DNA of 64,000 nt from Petrosia ficiformis (lineage: Eukaryota > Porifera > Demospongiae > Haplosclerida > Petrosiidae), in NCBI GenBank assembly GCA_947044365.1, contig OX345639.1, forward strand, positions 1,809,001 to 1,873,000, given 5' to 3'. The notes below the pieces were generated by a model. The model was not told the DNA's origin. It was given only the letters and a program-made list of their open reading frames with translations, and did no database searches. This document shows positions 44,701 to 57,800 of this stretch, piece by piece. Position numbers and translations under genes: made by a program. Numbering within the stretch: the first letter of the stretch is position 1; each line of letters starts with the position of its first letter.

Positions 44701-45929
44701 TTAATAATATACATGTAATAATTTGTTCAGAAACATAAAAAGCTTATGTTTTTAATGCTTGCTATTTAGTTAAGAAGCCGATGCAATTTGGTATCCAGAA
44801 ATCCTTATGGTGTATCTTCCGTGATAGCATATTTCATTGACTTCCTGTACAAAATGACTGAGCCTTCCGGGGCCTCAGAAGCAACCAGAAGCAACCTCGA
44901 AGGGCCTTGATATTAATAATTCCTGGGAGAGTGGTATGTTTTGCATGATTGATTGTTTTCCTCTCCAGCAAAAGTTCTATATGAAATCAGGTTAAGTATC
45001 TGATTTTTAATCAACAGAGTAGCAATAGCTCGTGCTCTTCTTAAAGATCCTCGTATCCTGATACTGGATGAAGCTACTAGTGCTCTTGATACTCAGTCTG
45101 AGAGAATGGTACAAGAAGCATTAGACAGAGCATCTAAAGGTAAATGTATTGTTAATTGAAATGATTGTACGTACACACATACACACATAATGTCACATAT
45201 AAAAAAGTGCTGGAAGTGGCAGGGGGTTTTGGGTTGTACTTGGGGGTGGTACTAAGCTTGATTGTGGTATCTGTAGAAAGTCTTCTCTCCGGCTAATAAA
45301 CCTATACCCAGTAATATGCAATTAAAGATTTACAAAGCTGAAAGAAGTGAGTTGTGAGTTTAAGAAATAGTCTTGGCACAAAATTGATAACTTGATCATA
45401 CCAAACATGGAGTAATATGTCTTTCTGTTTATGTAGGTCGTACAGTTCTTGTGATAGCACATAGGCTAAGTACCATTCAGAATGCTGACAATATAGCTGT
45501 GGTTCACAATGGACAAATAAAGGAGGTATTGTTTGACAACTATCTTGATTCAGTTTTCTTGTATGTGAAGTCAAATGTTATCAGAGAAAATAAACATTCT
45601 TGAATTACCTGCTTACTTGGCTCTCCATACAAAAAGATTTATCACTATTCCATGTTATGATGCATATGACTAGTTCCAAGACTTTTATAAGCATTTAGCT
45701 AACGTGGATAGACTTTAAATAATATGGAAGTTTAATTAAATGATTATTTCTTTTGTTTCAGCTTGGTAAGCACAGTGATCTATTGAATAAGAAAGGTCTC
45801 TATTACGAGTTAGTCCGAAGACAGACACTGACTGATGAAAATCAAAATCACAATACAGTACATGTACATGTACATCATGTACGTGTACATAAAAAAAGCC
45901 AGTCATCCAGTGACTGGCCAGTAAGTTGA
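32755..45929 (+). CDS. ABCB8: Mitochondrial ABC half-transporter, ABCB8-type
   Basis: Sixteen exons join in frame (697 residues): 32755-33180, 33807-33948, 34860-34911, 36497-36614, 38084-38182, 38701-38786, 38910-39007, 39828-40006, 40510-40629, 42134-42206, 43207-43279, 43776-43908, 44319-44434, 45018-45139, 45437-45525, 45762-45929. The Ser/Arg/Lys-rich N-terminus suits a mitochondrial presequence. The membrane domain includes [19 protein letters not shown] and [17 protein letters not shown]. The nucleotide-binding domain has FSYPSR, Walker A GLSGAGKST, Q-loop INQEPVLF, signature LSGGQKQR, Walker [13 protein letters not shown] and VIAHRLS, all intact. ABCB8 is an inner-membrane half-transporter linked to mitochondrial iron handling and the K-ATP channel. 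An expected segment of about 45 residues (second membrane helix to the GER...LLRQ region) is not found between exons 2 and 3. The C-terminal 29 or so residues are unusual: a [11 protein letters not shown] run and a repeat-derived end. Confidence 0.88.
34995..35695. repeat. 140-145-bp tandem repeat in an ABC transporter intron
   Basis: AATAAATCCAACATG recurs at 35181, 35321, 35466 and 35611, each followed by GGAGCAAATATTGATATTAC or a close variant; a diverged partial copy precedes them. The 60-80-codon minus-strand frames here are products of this repeat. Confidence 0.92.
36830..37470. repeat. AACTAAAACTAAAACCC-rich element and GTACTTGTA minisatellite
   Basis: Positions 36860-37085 carry repeated TTAGTTAACTAAAACTAAA motifs like those at 2510-2610 and 21070-21095. 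Positions 37220-37470 carry TACTTGTA minisatellite units ending in TGTACTTAGCC, the same family as 1742-2280. Confidence 0.7.
42370..42585 (-). repeat. R1 MITE copy, diverged
   Basis: It contains ATGTTCTTAATTTTAGTTTG, AACCAACAATCTTTTTAC and CATACACTGTCCTTCC, the reversed R1 interior. It lies in the intron that splits the Walker A motif of the ABC transporter. Confidence 0.7.
42985..43185. repeat. Tandem array of the repeat B terminal motif
   Basis: About eight units of AAGCAATCATAGGGATTGGT, spaced 15-26 bases, lie immediately upstream of the splice acceptor of the exon at 43207. The unit equals the terminal motif of repeat B (11358-11838). Confidence 0.9.
43395..43511. mobile_element. Fold-back MITE (ATATAGCCCTG ends)
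   Basis: The 117-bp palindrome has arms beginning ATATAGCCCTG and meeting near TGAGATAATTG / CAATTATCTCA. The arms differ by small gaps. It lies in an ABC transporter intron. Confidence 0.8.
44437..44662 (-). repeat. R1 MITE copy adjoining a splice donor
   Basis: It begins at GGTCACCTTGACCTCAGAAA within two bases of the splice donor at 44435 and ends at GATGTCATCGTGAATGTGAA. The R1 end therefore forms most of the intron's 5' end. Confidence 0.8.
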
Positions 45930-46598
45930 AACTGAACTGAAACAAAGTACATAGTTACATACATATTTTAGTAACTGAACCATCCTAATGTGATTATGTA
46001 TACAAAATCAATTATTTATTATATTTCATTTGTTTTAACATAATTATTATTGGGGTGAAGCCCCACACTAGGGAGTTGGTTGAGAATTTTCTTGATGTAT
46101 ATATGCATGTATCGTACGTGATTCCATATGTTCTATTCTGTGTTGACTTTTCAATGGTTATTCTAACCACGCCTTCTCAGACAATGATTGCATGCATGCA
46201 AGCATTCTCTAGTAACTATACCTGTTGTGTATTAGTTGCTTGTTCAGAAGACATACATCTCATAGCACAGATCCTTTGTACTAATTATATTCAATTATAG
46301 TTGAAGCACTATAATTTTAAGGTGCTGTGTACTCATATTTCATGCCAAGGATGTGTGTATATATATACATTCACTATAATATATAGTTACATATAAAATT
46401 TATTATTTTGGTGGTAATACAATCTATTATTTGTTATTTAATAGAAATTCCATTACCTTTGAAAATGAAAAATATATGAATTTATAATGTGCATTATACG
46501 TACATACTTATTAATATCATGCACTATTGTGTGTATATGTTGTTCACTATATATATATATATATATATAACTATAGTTACATTATATTTTATTATTAT
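45930..46598. other. Convergent spacer between ABC transporter and receptor phosphatase
   Basis: The 669-bp stretch starts with the tail of the dispersed repeat GTTGAAACTGAACTGAAAC. It has AT-rich tracts and an AATAAA on the minus strand (46588-46593) just past the phosphatase stop codon, a possible poly(A) signal. No gene was found. Confidence 0.6.
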
Positions 46599-49033
46599 TC
46601 ACTTTGGTGGCAATACAATCTGAACTTTTTTGGGTTTTGTCAAAGTTGAGGAACCATCTTTCTTCCCTGAACCACGTCTATTAAGTGTTGTGTACCCACT
46701 CGGATCTTCTTGAGTAGTTGTTGATGGTGTATGTATGATATTCTGTAATGCATCAGCGATTGCTTTATAAGTGAATTGATATTGTTCTGCACTTTGTATC
46801 ATACCATCTCTTTGTCGGCGAAGTTTACTAACAATTTTTGGTATGTCTATGTAAAGACCTGCTTGATTTAACCTCATTGCTGCATCCACTGTGATGAGTA
46901 CGCCACTACGTCCAATGCCTGCACTACAGTGAGTCAATAGTGTTCCAGATTGTTCTCTTAATTCTTGCAGCATTGCCAGGAAACGTCCTGTTGCAATTGG
47001 GACACCAAAATCAGGCCAACCAGTGTAATGTAGATGAAGTATTTCTCTCTGTTGATTTGAAGTTGTGTTTGTTAATAGTAATCGTTGCTTTTTATATCCT
47101 TCATGATTGCTAGGATGAATAAAAATAAAAAATAAATATCTGCTTTCACACAATCATATACACATCAATAATATAATATACATGATTCAGGCCCTTCAGA
47201 GTAACAAAAAAAAGAAAATTTAAGTGTTTAGGGGCACCATGGCTACACTCATATGTACCATAACAAGTTAAGTAAAGGATAAAGTTTGTAACACATGTAT
47301 AATATACCTCTTCTCCAGACTTTCAACTGTAAAGTTACCGTAACTTTTTGTACCCTCTTCCGGCCAATACCTAAAGAACATAAATTATTCTTTGAATTTT
47401 AAGTATAAGCAGAGGTGTCAATAAACATTGTTGTTTAATAAAAGAACATTTCAGCCCAAAGACCTTCTTCTGCTAGTGAAATATAGAATTTATATGAACA
47501 TGGAGATGAAAGTACAATATAGGGTGCTAAAGAGGACTGACGTCTTATTGAGGACTTTTGAGGGTATTGCTTGGAGTAGCATTCAATGTCAAAAAGGAGC
47601 CAAATTTGCAGTACATGAAGGGAACAGGGGGCCCAGACGTTTGTTGCAGGGCCACCTGTATCAAAATGGGAAAAAAAAAAAAATGCTCAGTCTTCTATAA
47701 GGGTACAGCAGAACATTGGTAATAAACAGTTCAGGAGGGGGGGGATCTACACTGTCAAAATTAAAAACAACTTACACTTCACACTTGGGTCTTCCATTCT
47801 CTATGGGGTTAGTTGTCATTGCAATTGATGTAGTCTCTGTTTCCCATACCATTTGCCAGAACTCATTGACCGTATTTTGTAAGGGACCCTGAGTTGATAT
47901 GTAGTGTGGACAACACTCGTGCACATGAATGTGATTAGCATTGATGTAATCTGAACCTGGTACGTGACTGGCTACATTCTCTAGACACACTCTTGTTTCA
48001 TCAGCAGGAAGGACATTACGATAACGATTCTTTGCTTGGTTACATGCCAATCTATAAAATCATATGAAGTATATAATCAAAAATGAAAATAGTGCATAAT
48101 TAAAGTATTTGAATGATGAGAACATAAGGGAAAGACACATGTCCATAAATAAATCTGGACAAGCTGGGGTTTGAACTCAGGACCTTCTGATGCTAGTCAG
48201 ATGCTCTATCATTTGAGCTACTAGAGCCAGGTTAAGAAGAGCATTTTATAGGTTAATAGAGCATGTGCAACAAAACTGTTCCTAAACACTGAGTTTAGTC
48301 AATTGGCTTCAAGTATAAAATGGAGAATATTAAATGTTAAATGAGTTGTAATTTCAGCGATAATAAAAATGAGTATATTTATGAATTGAACAAAAATCAA
48401 CAAAATGGTTGCTATATATATGAACAACGTACATTTTGTACCTATATTGACACAATTAAGATTAATGCATAAGATAAGATAATATACCTTCCATGTACTA
48501 TAGTTCCCTGAGGTCTGATAGGTTTCAGTCTATTGTACTCATTAAGATACTCAAAATTAGATGTTGTCATAAGACGTGATATAGTATCAAATATTGCTTC
48601 ATCGGACTGAGTCCATATGTCATCAGAATCATCTCTGGTTCTGTCTAAACTTTGTACTCTGGTAGGTGGTACAGGAGGGTCATCTTGTGAATCAGGACGT
48701 TCTTTTTGTGTTGAATGACTTTGTCTGATATCTAATGTGTCAAACGATCCCTTGATGTATTCCTGTAATTACAACAAAACACTGTGTGTGAATTAAATGA
48801 CATAGGGGTGGGGTTGAGTTAGAAACATATTTTAGCACTATGAAAATTTGTGGTTAAATATAGTAACAGTCACTTATAAGAGAATCTCTTCTTTGCAATA
48901 TATACAATATATATAATATATATATATATATATAATATTGTATGATGATGAGATCTCCTTCATAGTGTGCATAGAATTTCTATATACAATAAATAGAACT
49001 CACCACATCAAAGGGATAATGTCACCATCATAC

Positions 49034-49101
<68 letters not shown>

Positions 49102-51795
49102 TTGCATAAATTATTCATTGTTAACACAATCAGTTCTCAAACTGTTAAATGTAATAATTGTTGATCAATTACCTGATGAATATCGCTAGTTCCAGAAGTT
49201 GTTCTTTGTAATCCACCTGAAGTTTTAAACCTCTGAAGTTGTTCCTGAGTTTAAGAAAATAAAAGTTAATCCTCCTATTAGATGTGATTGTGTATCAATA
49301 ATTAATAGATTTTATTAGCACAAGTTGAAATTTATGTTAACATGTTGTATTATTGCATTTAATATTAGAAATAATTATTGTACACACAGTCAGTGAATTA
49401 TATCCTGAAGTCTGTTCACATTCACGATGATCCTAAAATTATGATGTGATGACTTTAAATGTAATGCAGTGTATAGTTTAATGTCATAAGGTTAATACAT
49501 GATTATACTGTAACTCAATAATGAAGCAATGGATTGAAATTTGACATACACAAAAAAGAACGAGAAGGATAATATTATTATATAAAAGTGGAATACTATT
49601 GATGGTTCTAAACTAAAGTTATGAACATTTTTCTGAAGTGAATGTGAATGACCTTTAACCATTGATTAAATATAGCGAAAGTTAATTTATACTAACCATT
49701 ATTGTACTGCATTCATTATGAGATAGTATATTTGGTTTTCCAGCTGGAAGAATGTCTTCTTCTTTCTGTTTCTTTGACTTCTTAGATTTTCTGAATAATT
49801 AATAATCCAAATGAGATAGTTGGATACATTGAATACAGGAAGGAATGACGATTAAGTAATGGATGCATGGATGGACAGGTGGTTAGTGTAATGGTAGATG
49901 AAATGGATGGATGGACAGGTGGTCACTCTAATGGACCAATAGAACTGAGGATAGATGGAATGAATGATTGAAGAATGAATGGATGACAGATAGTCATACG
50001 ATTAAGTAATGCATGGATGGACAGGTTGTTAGTCTAATGGACTGATAGAAGGGTAGATGGAATGAACAATTGAGGTCTCAATGGAAAGACAGTTGGACTA
50101 ATGGAAGGATATATATAGATGGAATGGAATAAATAAATAGATGAACTGTTAGATAAATAGATGAATGAATTGTTGTACAGTTGTTTGTTGCCATTTGTAA
50201 ACTAACTTTGTTATTTTTTTCACATTTTGTTGTGTAGTGGTCTTAATAACAGGTTGAGTTAGTGGTACTGTATCCGAAGGCCATAAGTCACTCATATCTG
50301 GTTCTTGTTCTTCATCTATGTGATCCTGCAAGTTCCAGTTGTCTTGTTGTACTCCAAGAGCTTCATCTTGATCATCGTCATTGGATATTGAGAATGCCAT
50401 AGCTGGAAATAGTTCCTACGGACAATGTATGATTAATAAAATAATAAAAGGAGCCAGGTATCTAAATCTGGACATGCTGAGATCGAGACAAGTTAACACC
50501 ATATACTGTATCAGTTATCTGTTTGAAATAATGTATTTAATTAATTGTTATATAAATAATAGATAATTTATACGACTATATATCGAGACAAGTTAATTTA
50601 TATACCATATCAGCAAGCTCTTTGTACCAAAATTTATTTTGGTAGTCCGAAGAAAACAGTTCTTCAAACACTCTTCCTTGTGGTACAGCAACAACATCAG
50701 AGAGACAATATTCATCTCCTAGGTGAGGTTTCTCTTCCTGCATAACAATTCAGAACAAGTAAAACTGATAAACTGTTGTCTGGTTAGTCACATGCTCACA
50801 TTTGAATTATTTAGTTAGTTATAGTTTTTTTGTGTACATAGTAAAACCAATTAAAACTGAAACAAAGTGTTTTATGTAAACAATTTCATATCAGTGCTGT
50901 ATACTCTTTATTTACAAAAGATAACCTACCATCCCCCTCTCAAAAACATTTAATAAAGTAAGTAGGTACTTTTTTAATTGCAGATGTGTACATGGTGGCG
51001 GCTGATTGTTATTTTTCTAAGCCATCATGGTTGATTGTTATTTTTTTAAGCCTTTTTAAGCCAGGGTGGCTGCTTTAATATTTTTCAAGCCCTTTGTGGC
51101 TGTGTTTTATGAATTTTCTAAGCCATTGTGGCGGCTGCTTGTTTGTTAATTGTTTTTACAACTTTTGCTAGCATGCTAGGTGCATGAATTTTCATGCCTG
51201 CATGATCAATTTGTAAACACTAAGGGAGTTTTTGTACTTAATAGTACACTACCCACACAGACACACATACCCACATCCACAGATACACAGACACACCCAC
51301 ACACAGTCACACTCACAGGCACACACACACAGGAACACTGACACACACAGACACACACACACACACACACAGACACACACACACATACTTACCACTTTAA
51401 TCTCATCAGAACTAAAACTACGAGCTAGTAAAGCGAACTCTTTCTTCTTATCAGGATGTCCTCTCCTACAAAAAGCAGGGACTAAAAATACCAGCAGAAG
51501 CAGCAAAAAGCAAATGCACAGAACAGCAACTATTGTTCCAATGAATTGGCTGAATGTCAGAGGGCCTAATGGTGATATATCACCAGATCTTGTACTTTCA
51601 GGTGGATCAAAAATACTTGCAGAACTTTGAGTGAATCCTGCTGAGTTGTATGCTTCCAGATAGTAAGATATTGCTTCTCTAAATATGACTTGATGTCTGT
51701 TCCAAATGTAAAGTATAAAGACAAGTAAATATTTATATCTTGTTACTACAGATGTGTTGTGCATGTCTGTGTATGTCTGTGTATGTCAGTGTTGG

Positions 51796-51838
<43 letters not shown>

Positions 51839-54800
51839 TGTGTTTATTAGTAACTACATATAACAAGAAGTACTTACTGGTGTTTTGTAGATGATCCATT
51901 ATATAATATTCTGTTATCGACATAGAAGGAGTAATGTGTGATTATTCCATTAGGTTGTTGTGGTAGAGACCAACGAAATATAACAGTTGTGCCTGATACT
52001 TCAGATGTTGGAGCAGCAAGACCTTCAGGTACTGTGTGTAGAAAATGTTTGTTTTATTACGTCATTGTAAATTTATCTCAGATCATCCATCCATCCATCT
52101 GTCCATCCGTCTGTCCATCAGTCCATCCATCCGTCTGTCTGTTTGTCCGTCCATCCATCCATCCATCCATCCATCCATCATCCATCCATCCATCCATCTA
52201 TCCATCCATCCATCCATCCATCCATCCATCCATTCATCCATCCATCATCCATCCATCCATTATCCATCATCCATCCATCCATCCATCCAACCATCCATCC
52301 CCCATCTATGTATCTCCTTACCATCTTCTGGAGACACTCCACTTGTAATATTTGTTTGTGTAGTTGGTCCAATAGCTCTAACAGTATAGAATCTAAATGG
52401 AAGAGTCATCAAACTTGCACTAGTATTTCTATCAGCTGTTACATTTTTCAACTCCTGACAGCTAGTTATCACAACATCTCCCATTTGATTAACTAGACAT
52501 TCAGTCACTTGAACATAAATCAATGAAGTAAGACTAAGTCCTGTTCTCTCATTTTCTAACTCCCAGATTACAGAGGCATTATATGGTGACAAGAAGATCA
52601 AATCTAAAACATTACCAATTAAAGGAAGATTGCTGCATTGGTCAGATTGCAGTATATTGCTGACAATTTGAAGTGGAGAGTAGCCATTCATAGCAGATAC
52701 ATACAACTGTTTGGTATCGATTAATAATGTGTTATTATAGATAGGAGGTATGGGGCCAAAGAACTGTATTGTATGAGCTGTGTCTGATTGATTATTAATA
52801 TCTAGTGTCTGTACTATCACTGATATACCAATATCTGTTATAAGTGTTGTATTGAACTGAACCAAGTATACTTCATCAGACTGTTTTATAGTTCTTACAA
52901 GCACACCATACAGACCTTCTCCCTTTTGATAAGTGATCGGGATGCCAGTTAGAATTTCGTCAGATTCAATTTCAGTCTGATATGTTTCATTTGAGAAGGA
53001 AATATCAATGTACACAAAATGGTTTTTTGATTCCGCAGAAAGCGTAACTATCACAGAGAATATACAATCAGATAATGGTGACTGCACAGGTATTAAATCT
53101 ATTTCTTCAATGAATGGAACAAATCCTATTAACACTCTAAACAGCATATACACATCATTAACATCAACAATACCATCTAAAGACACATCAAAGTTAGTGG
53201 ACGAACTATGTTCTGCAATGTCATGAATTGCCTCCCCAACTGGTAGTGAAAAATTCACCAAATTGTGTGTCAAATAGCTGAGCAAAAACAAAACATCTCC
53301 AGAATCAAATTCACAATCACTGTTAGTATCTCCACTTGTTATTATTGCACAGTCACATGGAAAGGTGATGCAACCAGATGCTAGTACCTCACGCCTCTCT
53401 CGTTCGTGATGTCTCTCTTGTCCGATATTCCTTTTATTTGAAATGCCTAAAACTGACAAAGGTACATTTCCAGCTATGCTATCAGATAACAGAGTAATTT
53501 TGTTTTCAATGTCTTGAATACCTAGTGTTAGGATAGTTGCACTGATGGTTGTTTCAGGTGTAGAAGATATAGCAGTGAATATAACAGTCAAAAGAGGTAA
53601 TCGTTCATTGTTCATCCCTACATTAGGGAATACTAATGTAAAATATATATTTCCAGGCTCATCTATATTGAAATAATATAGTCCATTGCTCCAATGATTA
53701 CTGAGAAATATATCAGCTACATTCAGAATAGATTCGTCATATTCTAAAATAACTTCAATGTTGCCTAAATCCTCATTCCCAGTATTTACAAAAACAGGAA
53801 CAGAGATAAAATCCCCGACAACAACTGATTCTAAAGCTGCTTTAGTTTCACTACCGATATCTATGTCTCCAATTTCAGGTACCAGATTTACAAAACAACT
53901 GATACCGTCTGAAGCAATATTAGCAAAAGTCACTGTAATGAATTGTTGAGATGCAGTGTTGAGTAGTGGTTGAAGATAGCCAGCAGAAGTCACTCCAATA
54001 GCAGGACTACTTGTTTCAATAGAAATGAGAGTATTGAATATAGCATCCAACGACAGAACGTCAGGTATAGATGTAGTATCTTCTAAATGTAATGTTATAT
54101 CTAATCTGTAGGCATCACTATTGACTGTCCCTTGAAGAGTATTATTAGCCAAAGATGCCACTGTTATACCAATAATACCAATAGGTGTATTAACAGCCTC
54201 AATGCTTTTCTCTGCTCCATGAAACTGTGGTAGTATGGGACTTACTATTACAGTACCAGAGCTGTTTGCTCCATTCAGAGGAGTTACAATGAGTATATTG
54301 TTGTCAGTAGTAACTGTAATGCTTCCACTGAGTGTAGAAGCTTCAAACAAATTTCCTCCCAAAAATTGTGTCACATCAATCATGGAATTATCACTCAGCT
54401 CTAAAAACATTCCGAGTTGACTTTGCTGCCAAAATGTGGTATTCATGATAGGTCCTAGAGAGGAGATATATAAAGTACTAGACCCAGGATATTGAGGAAA
54501 TGGTGTGGCAGTTATATTGATGGAAGAGGTCACAACAACTCTGAAATCAATTGTGACAGTAATATTGAGATTTGATGCAGATAGTTCTAACTGTGTTCCT
54601 CCATTCCTATCATCAGCTGCTGCTATAGTAACTCCTGTTTCATCAAAGATAAGGAATGTAATATTATTCGATAAAGTGTATGTTAATGAGCTTGACTGAG
54701 TTATATCTTCTGTGCTTCCATCTTCATATTCCAATAACATAGTAATACTGTATTGGGTGGGAATGCCAGTACTAGCACTAGTGTCTAAAGGAGATGTCAG

Positions 54801-57800
54801 TTTATGTACATCAAATGGAGAAGGTGTTACATAGATATTTACTGGTTTTCGCAGTAAAACTTCCACAACAAATACTTGTGTAATTTCAAATGCACAGTCA
54901 TTGCCTGGTGCTATCCATGAGACTGAAATTTCAGTCAAACCATCTTTTAATGCTGTTAGTACACCATTAGAATCAACAGAAAGCAAATTAGAATCATAAG
55001 ACTGAAACAAGAGCTCACTAGATGAAAGAAGGCTTGTTTTACCGTCATTGTACTGCAATGAAGCAATAATATTTGAAGTAGTTCGCACAGTAGAGTCCAA
55101 CACTAATGTTACATTGTGCAGTAAGTTATTTTGTGTGGAGTCAATCACTGAAAGATATACACCCTGAACTGTTGCTGTAGTCAAACCAGAGACATGTATT
55201 GGAGTATCAGTGACTGTAATATTTTCACAGATAGTATTATTTCCTTGGTAATCACTAACACAAATTTCTGTTATACCAGCTTGCATGGCAGAGATTGTAC
55301 CAGAATCTTTATCCACCATAGCAACAGTGATGTCAGAGGATAATGAATGTGAAAGGATATGAGTAGTGATATCTACATTCGAAATTGTTGATCCAGGTAT
55401 AAAGAAATTCACAAACACTTTCATTGATGTTTCTTGATAATCTGAGCTACAATCTCCAAGTAGACTGTATTCAATTCGGTGTAGTGTTATATCTGATATC
55501 ACCACATTCATGGGGAACTCTGGGTAGTAAACCTTCACAGGCAATACTCCTTCAATACCATCCACATTGTATGTAATGTCAACTTTACCTGAGATAACAG
55601 ATTCATTGCCATAGAGAATTAATCCACTACAGTTACTAGTTGTCTGTAGTCTATCAGTATGTGATGATTCACAGGCACTGATACTACCATTGTAAAGGGA
55701 TAATCTACCTGATGTATAACCTACCCATATTTCAACTGGAATATAAAATGGTTTTCCAGACAGAGCAGCAGTATTTAGTAGTATAGGTTGATCTACATAG
55801 GGCATGACTGCTACAATCTTGTCTGTGATGGCTTCAATGTATCCAATTGTATGCATCTCTGTTTCGTTTAAGAAGTAGACAGGGCCTGATTTTGAGTATG
55901 TTTCCAAGTCAACAATTACACTACCTTCAACTGCATCAATGAGAGACACAACAGTTGCTGAAAGGGAGTATATCTGATCTGTTATTAGTTGAGATGGAAC
56001 TGTGAGATGAAAACTAAATAGAAAAGTCTTCGAAGTACTATCAATTGTTTTCAAAGGTGTTGATATGATTCCAAGAATGCCATACATCCCGTCATAACTG
56101 ATATTGCTTATAGTCCAGTAGGTATCATTATAAGATATTTTCGTCACTTCCAGTGAAGGTTCCATGTGCAAGAGTAAAGAAAAGCCTGTGATTGCATTAA
56201 ATGTAGAACCATAGACATCAGCAACTACAGTTTCTCCAGGCAAATACTGCCCCTGTTGAAGTTGAATAACAACAGAATTGTTTGTTACATCAAAGTTTAC
56301 TGAAGACTTGAGAAGTAGTGTGGATGCATCAATGAAAATCAATTCTTTATCTAGTTGTGCTGTCCATTGAACTATTGAATCAGCTTGGAACCATTCTTGA
56401 GGTATTGTTAGGTATAACTTACATAAGCCATACATAGGATCTGGTGAACAGAAGATTGATACTGACCCTAATGTGTGAGTAAATGTCAATGAGATATTGG
56501 TTGGTGTGGTTGAAGTGAAAAAGTTAGAATCTTTGACTTGTGTAACAAATGTTAGATCATTTTGATGTGAATATACTGTGTTTCCATTGTGAAGAAGATG
56601 AACTATAAATTGTGTAGAAGATTGTGGTAATGGACTAAGTATAATGGAAGACTTTATTGAAGGGTTTAAAGCAAATGAAATAGTTGTTTCTTTTCCAGTA
56701 AGGACTCCAAACACTTGTGTAAATTGTATATAATCCAGAGTGTTGAAGGAAATGATAGATTCACCACTTACTATTGTATTGATATTTGTGATATAGGAAG
56801 GACTAATTGGAAATACCAACTCATCAAATTCTAATGCAATAAATAAAGAAGATTGTGCTTCATGTATGCTATCATTGACTATAACTGTTATCGTAAATTC
56901 GTCAGGGGCATTAAGAAGAGAAGACACAATATACAGAATTCCACTACTGTCTATTGCAAAGTATTGCGATTCTTCTGAGTTTAATATTGAATACTGAAGT
57001 ATTGCATTGATTCCACTATCAGCATCACTAGCACTAATAACATCAATGGAATAGCCCAACGGGACAAAACTAGAAATATTTATATTATACTCAGACATGA
57101 AAAACTGTGGGGCATTATCATTGACATCAGTCAGTAATACAACAATAGCTGCCGAAAGATTAAAATGTTCTGAGGTAGCATATAATGTCAAATTGTAGTA
57201 TTCTCCATGACCTGACTCGTAATCAAGGTTTTCCAAGATAATTATGGAACCTCCAGAGTTGACAGCAAAGAATGAATAATTTGGTTGGAAAGTAAACTCA
57301 AAGGTATCAGTGAATGTATTGACAAGTGAGGTATTGATAATGGCTGAGTTAATTTGAATATTTTCTGGTATGATCGACAGGTAAGTGTCTTGAGTAAATG
57401 ATGGAAGGAAGATGAATGCAGTAAACAACATGGACTCGCTCAAGGCACTGTCAGAAACGGTCACTCCTATTGTAACTTGAGTATTATTATGTATTATGAG
57501 ATCACTATTGACAGTAATGATACCTGTCTCATTGCTAATGCTGAATACATCATCAATGGAAAGATGATAAACAGAGTAAGTGATTGGGTCTAACATATCG
57601 GGATCTGTACTGTTTATTTGTATTATTTTGTCACCAATGATAGCATTTGCTGGGACATATAAAGTTTCATTGATTTCTTGTTCAAATATAGGTGACAGAT
57701 CATTGACATTTGTTATAGAGATTTCCACGATAGCACTGTCATTTGTAAAGGTTCTGTTCTCCATTGCATTTACAATGAAACTGTAATTCACCTGTGTTTC

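Larger units (their letters stand above)
46599..51560 (-). other. Membrane span and catalytic PTP domain of the receptor phosphatase
   Basis: The membrane helix is encoded near 51475-51550 ([20 protein letters not shown]), followed by a [10 protein letters not shown] stop-transfer. A long acidic juxtamembrane region spans five exons (50737-48488). The PTP domain starts around [15 protein letters not shown] (about 48000-48040) and continues through DYINAN, TQGPL and FWQMVWE. It has WPDFGVP (about 47000-47020) as the catalytic-acid loop and [10 protein letters not shown] (about 46900-46931) as the P-loop with nucleophilic Cys and Arg. [14 protein letters not shown] is the Q-loop. All catalytic elements are present, so an active enzyme is expected. 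There is only one PTP domain, not the D1-D2 tandem of many receptor PTPs. Confidence 0.93.

Noticed and set aside
51249..51764. 171-codon frame as a stand-alone membrane protein
   Set aside because: Its centre (51393-51696) is an exon of the receptor phosphatase; the two ends are intron and CACA-repeat sequence.
52260..52321. Met-Asp-Gly-Trp tail at the end of the giant frame
   Set aside because: A donor GATG|GTAAGG at 52321 joins in phase to an FN3-coding exon at 52031, so the tail is intronic.
52045..52496. His-Pro-Ser-Ile repeat proteins on the plus strand
   Set aside because: They are translations of the CCAT tetranucleotide array in a 290-bp intron.
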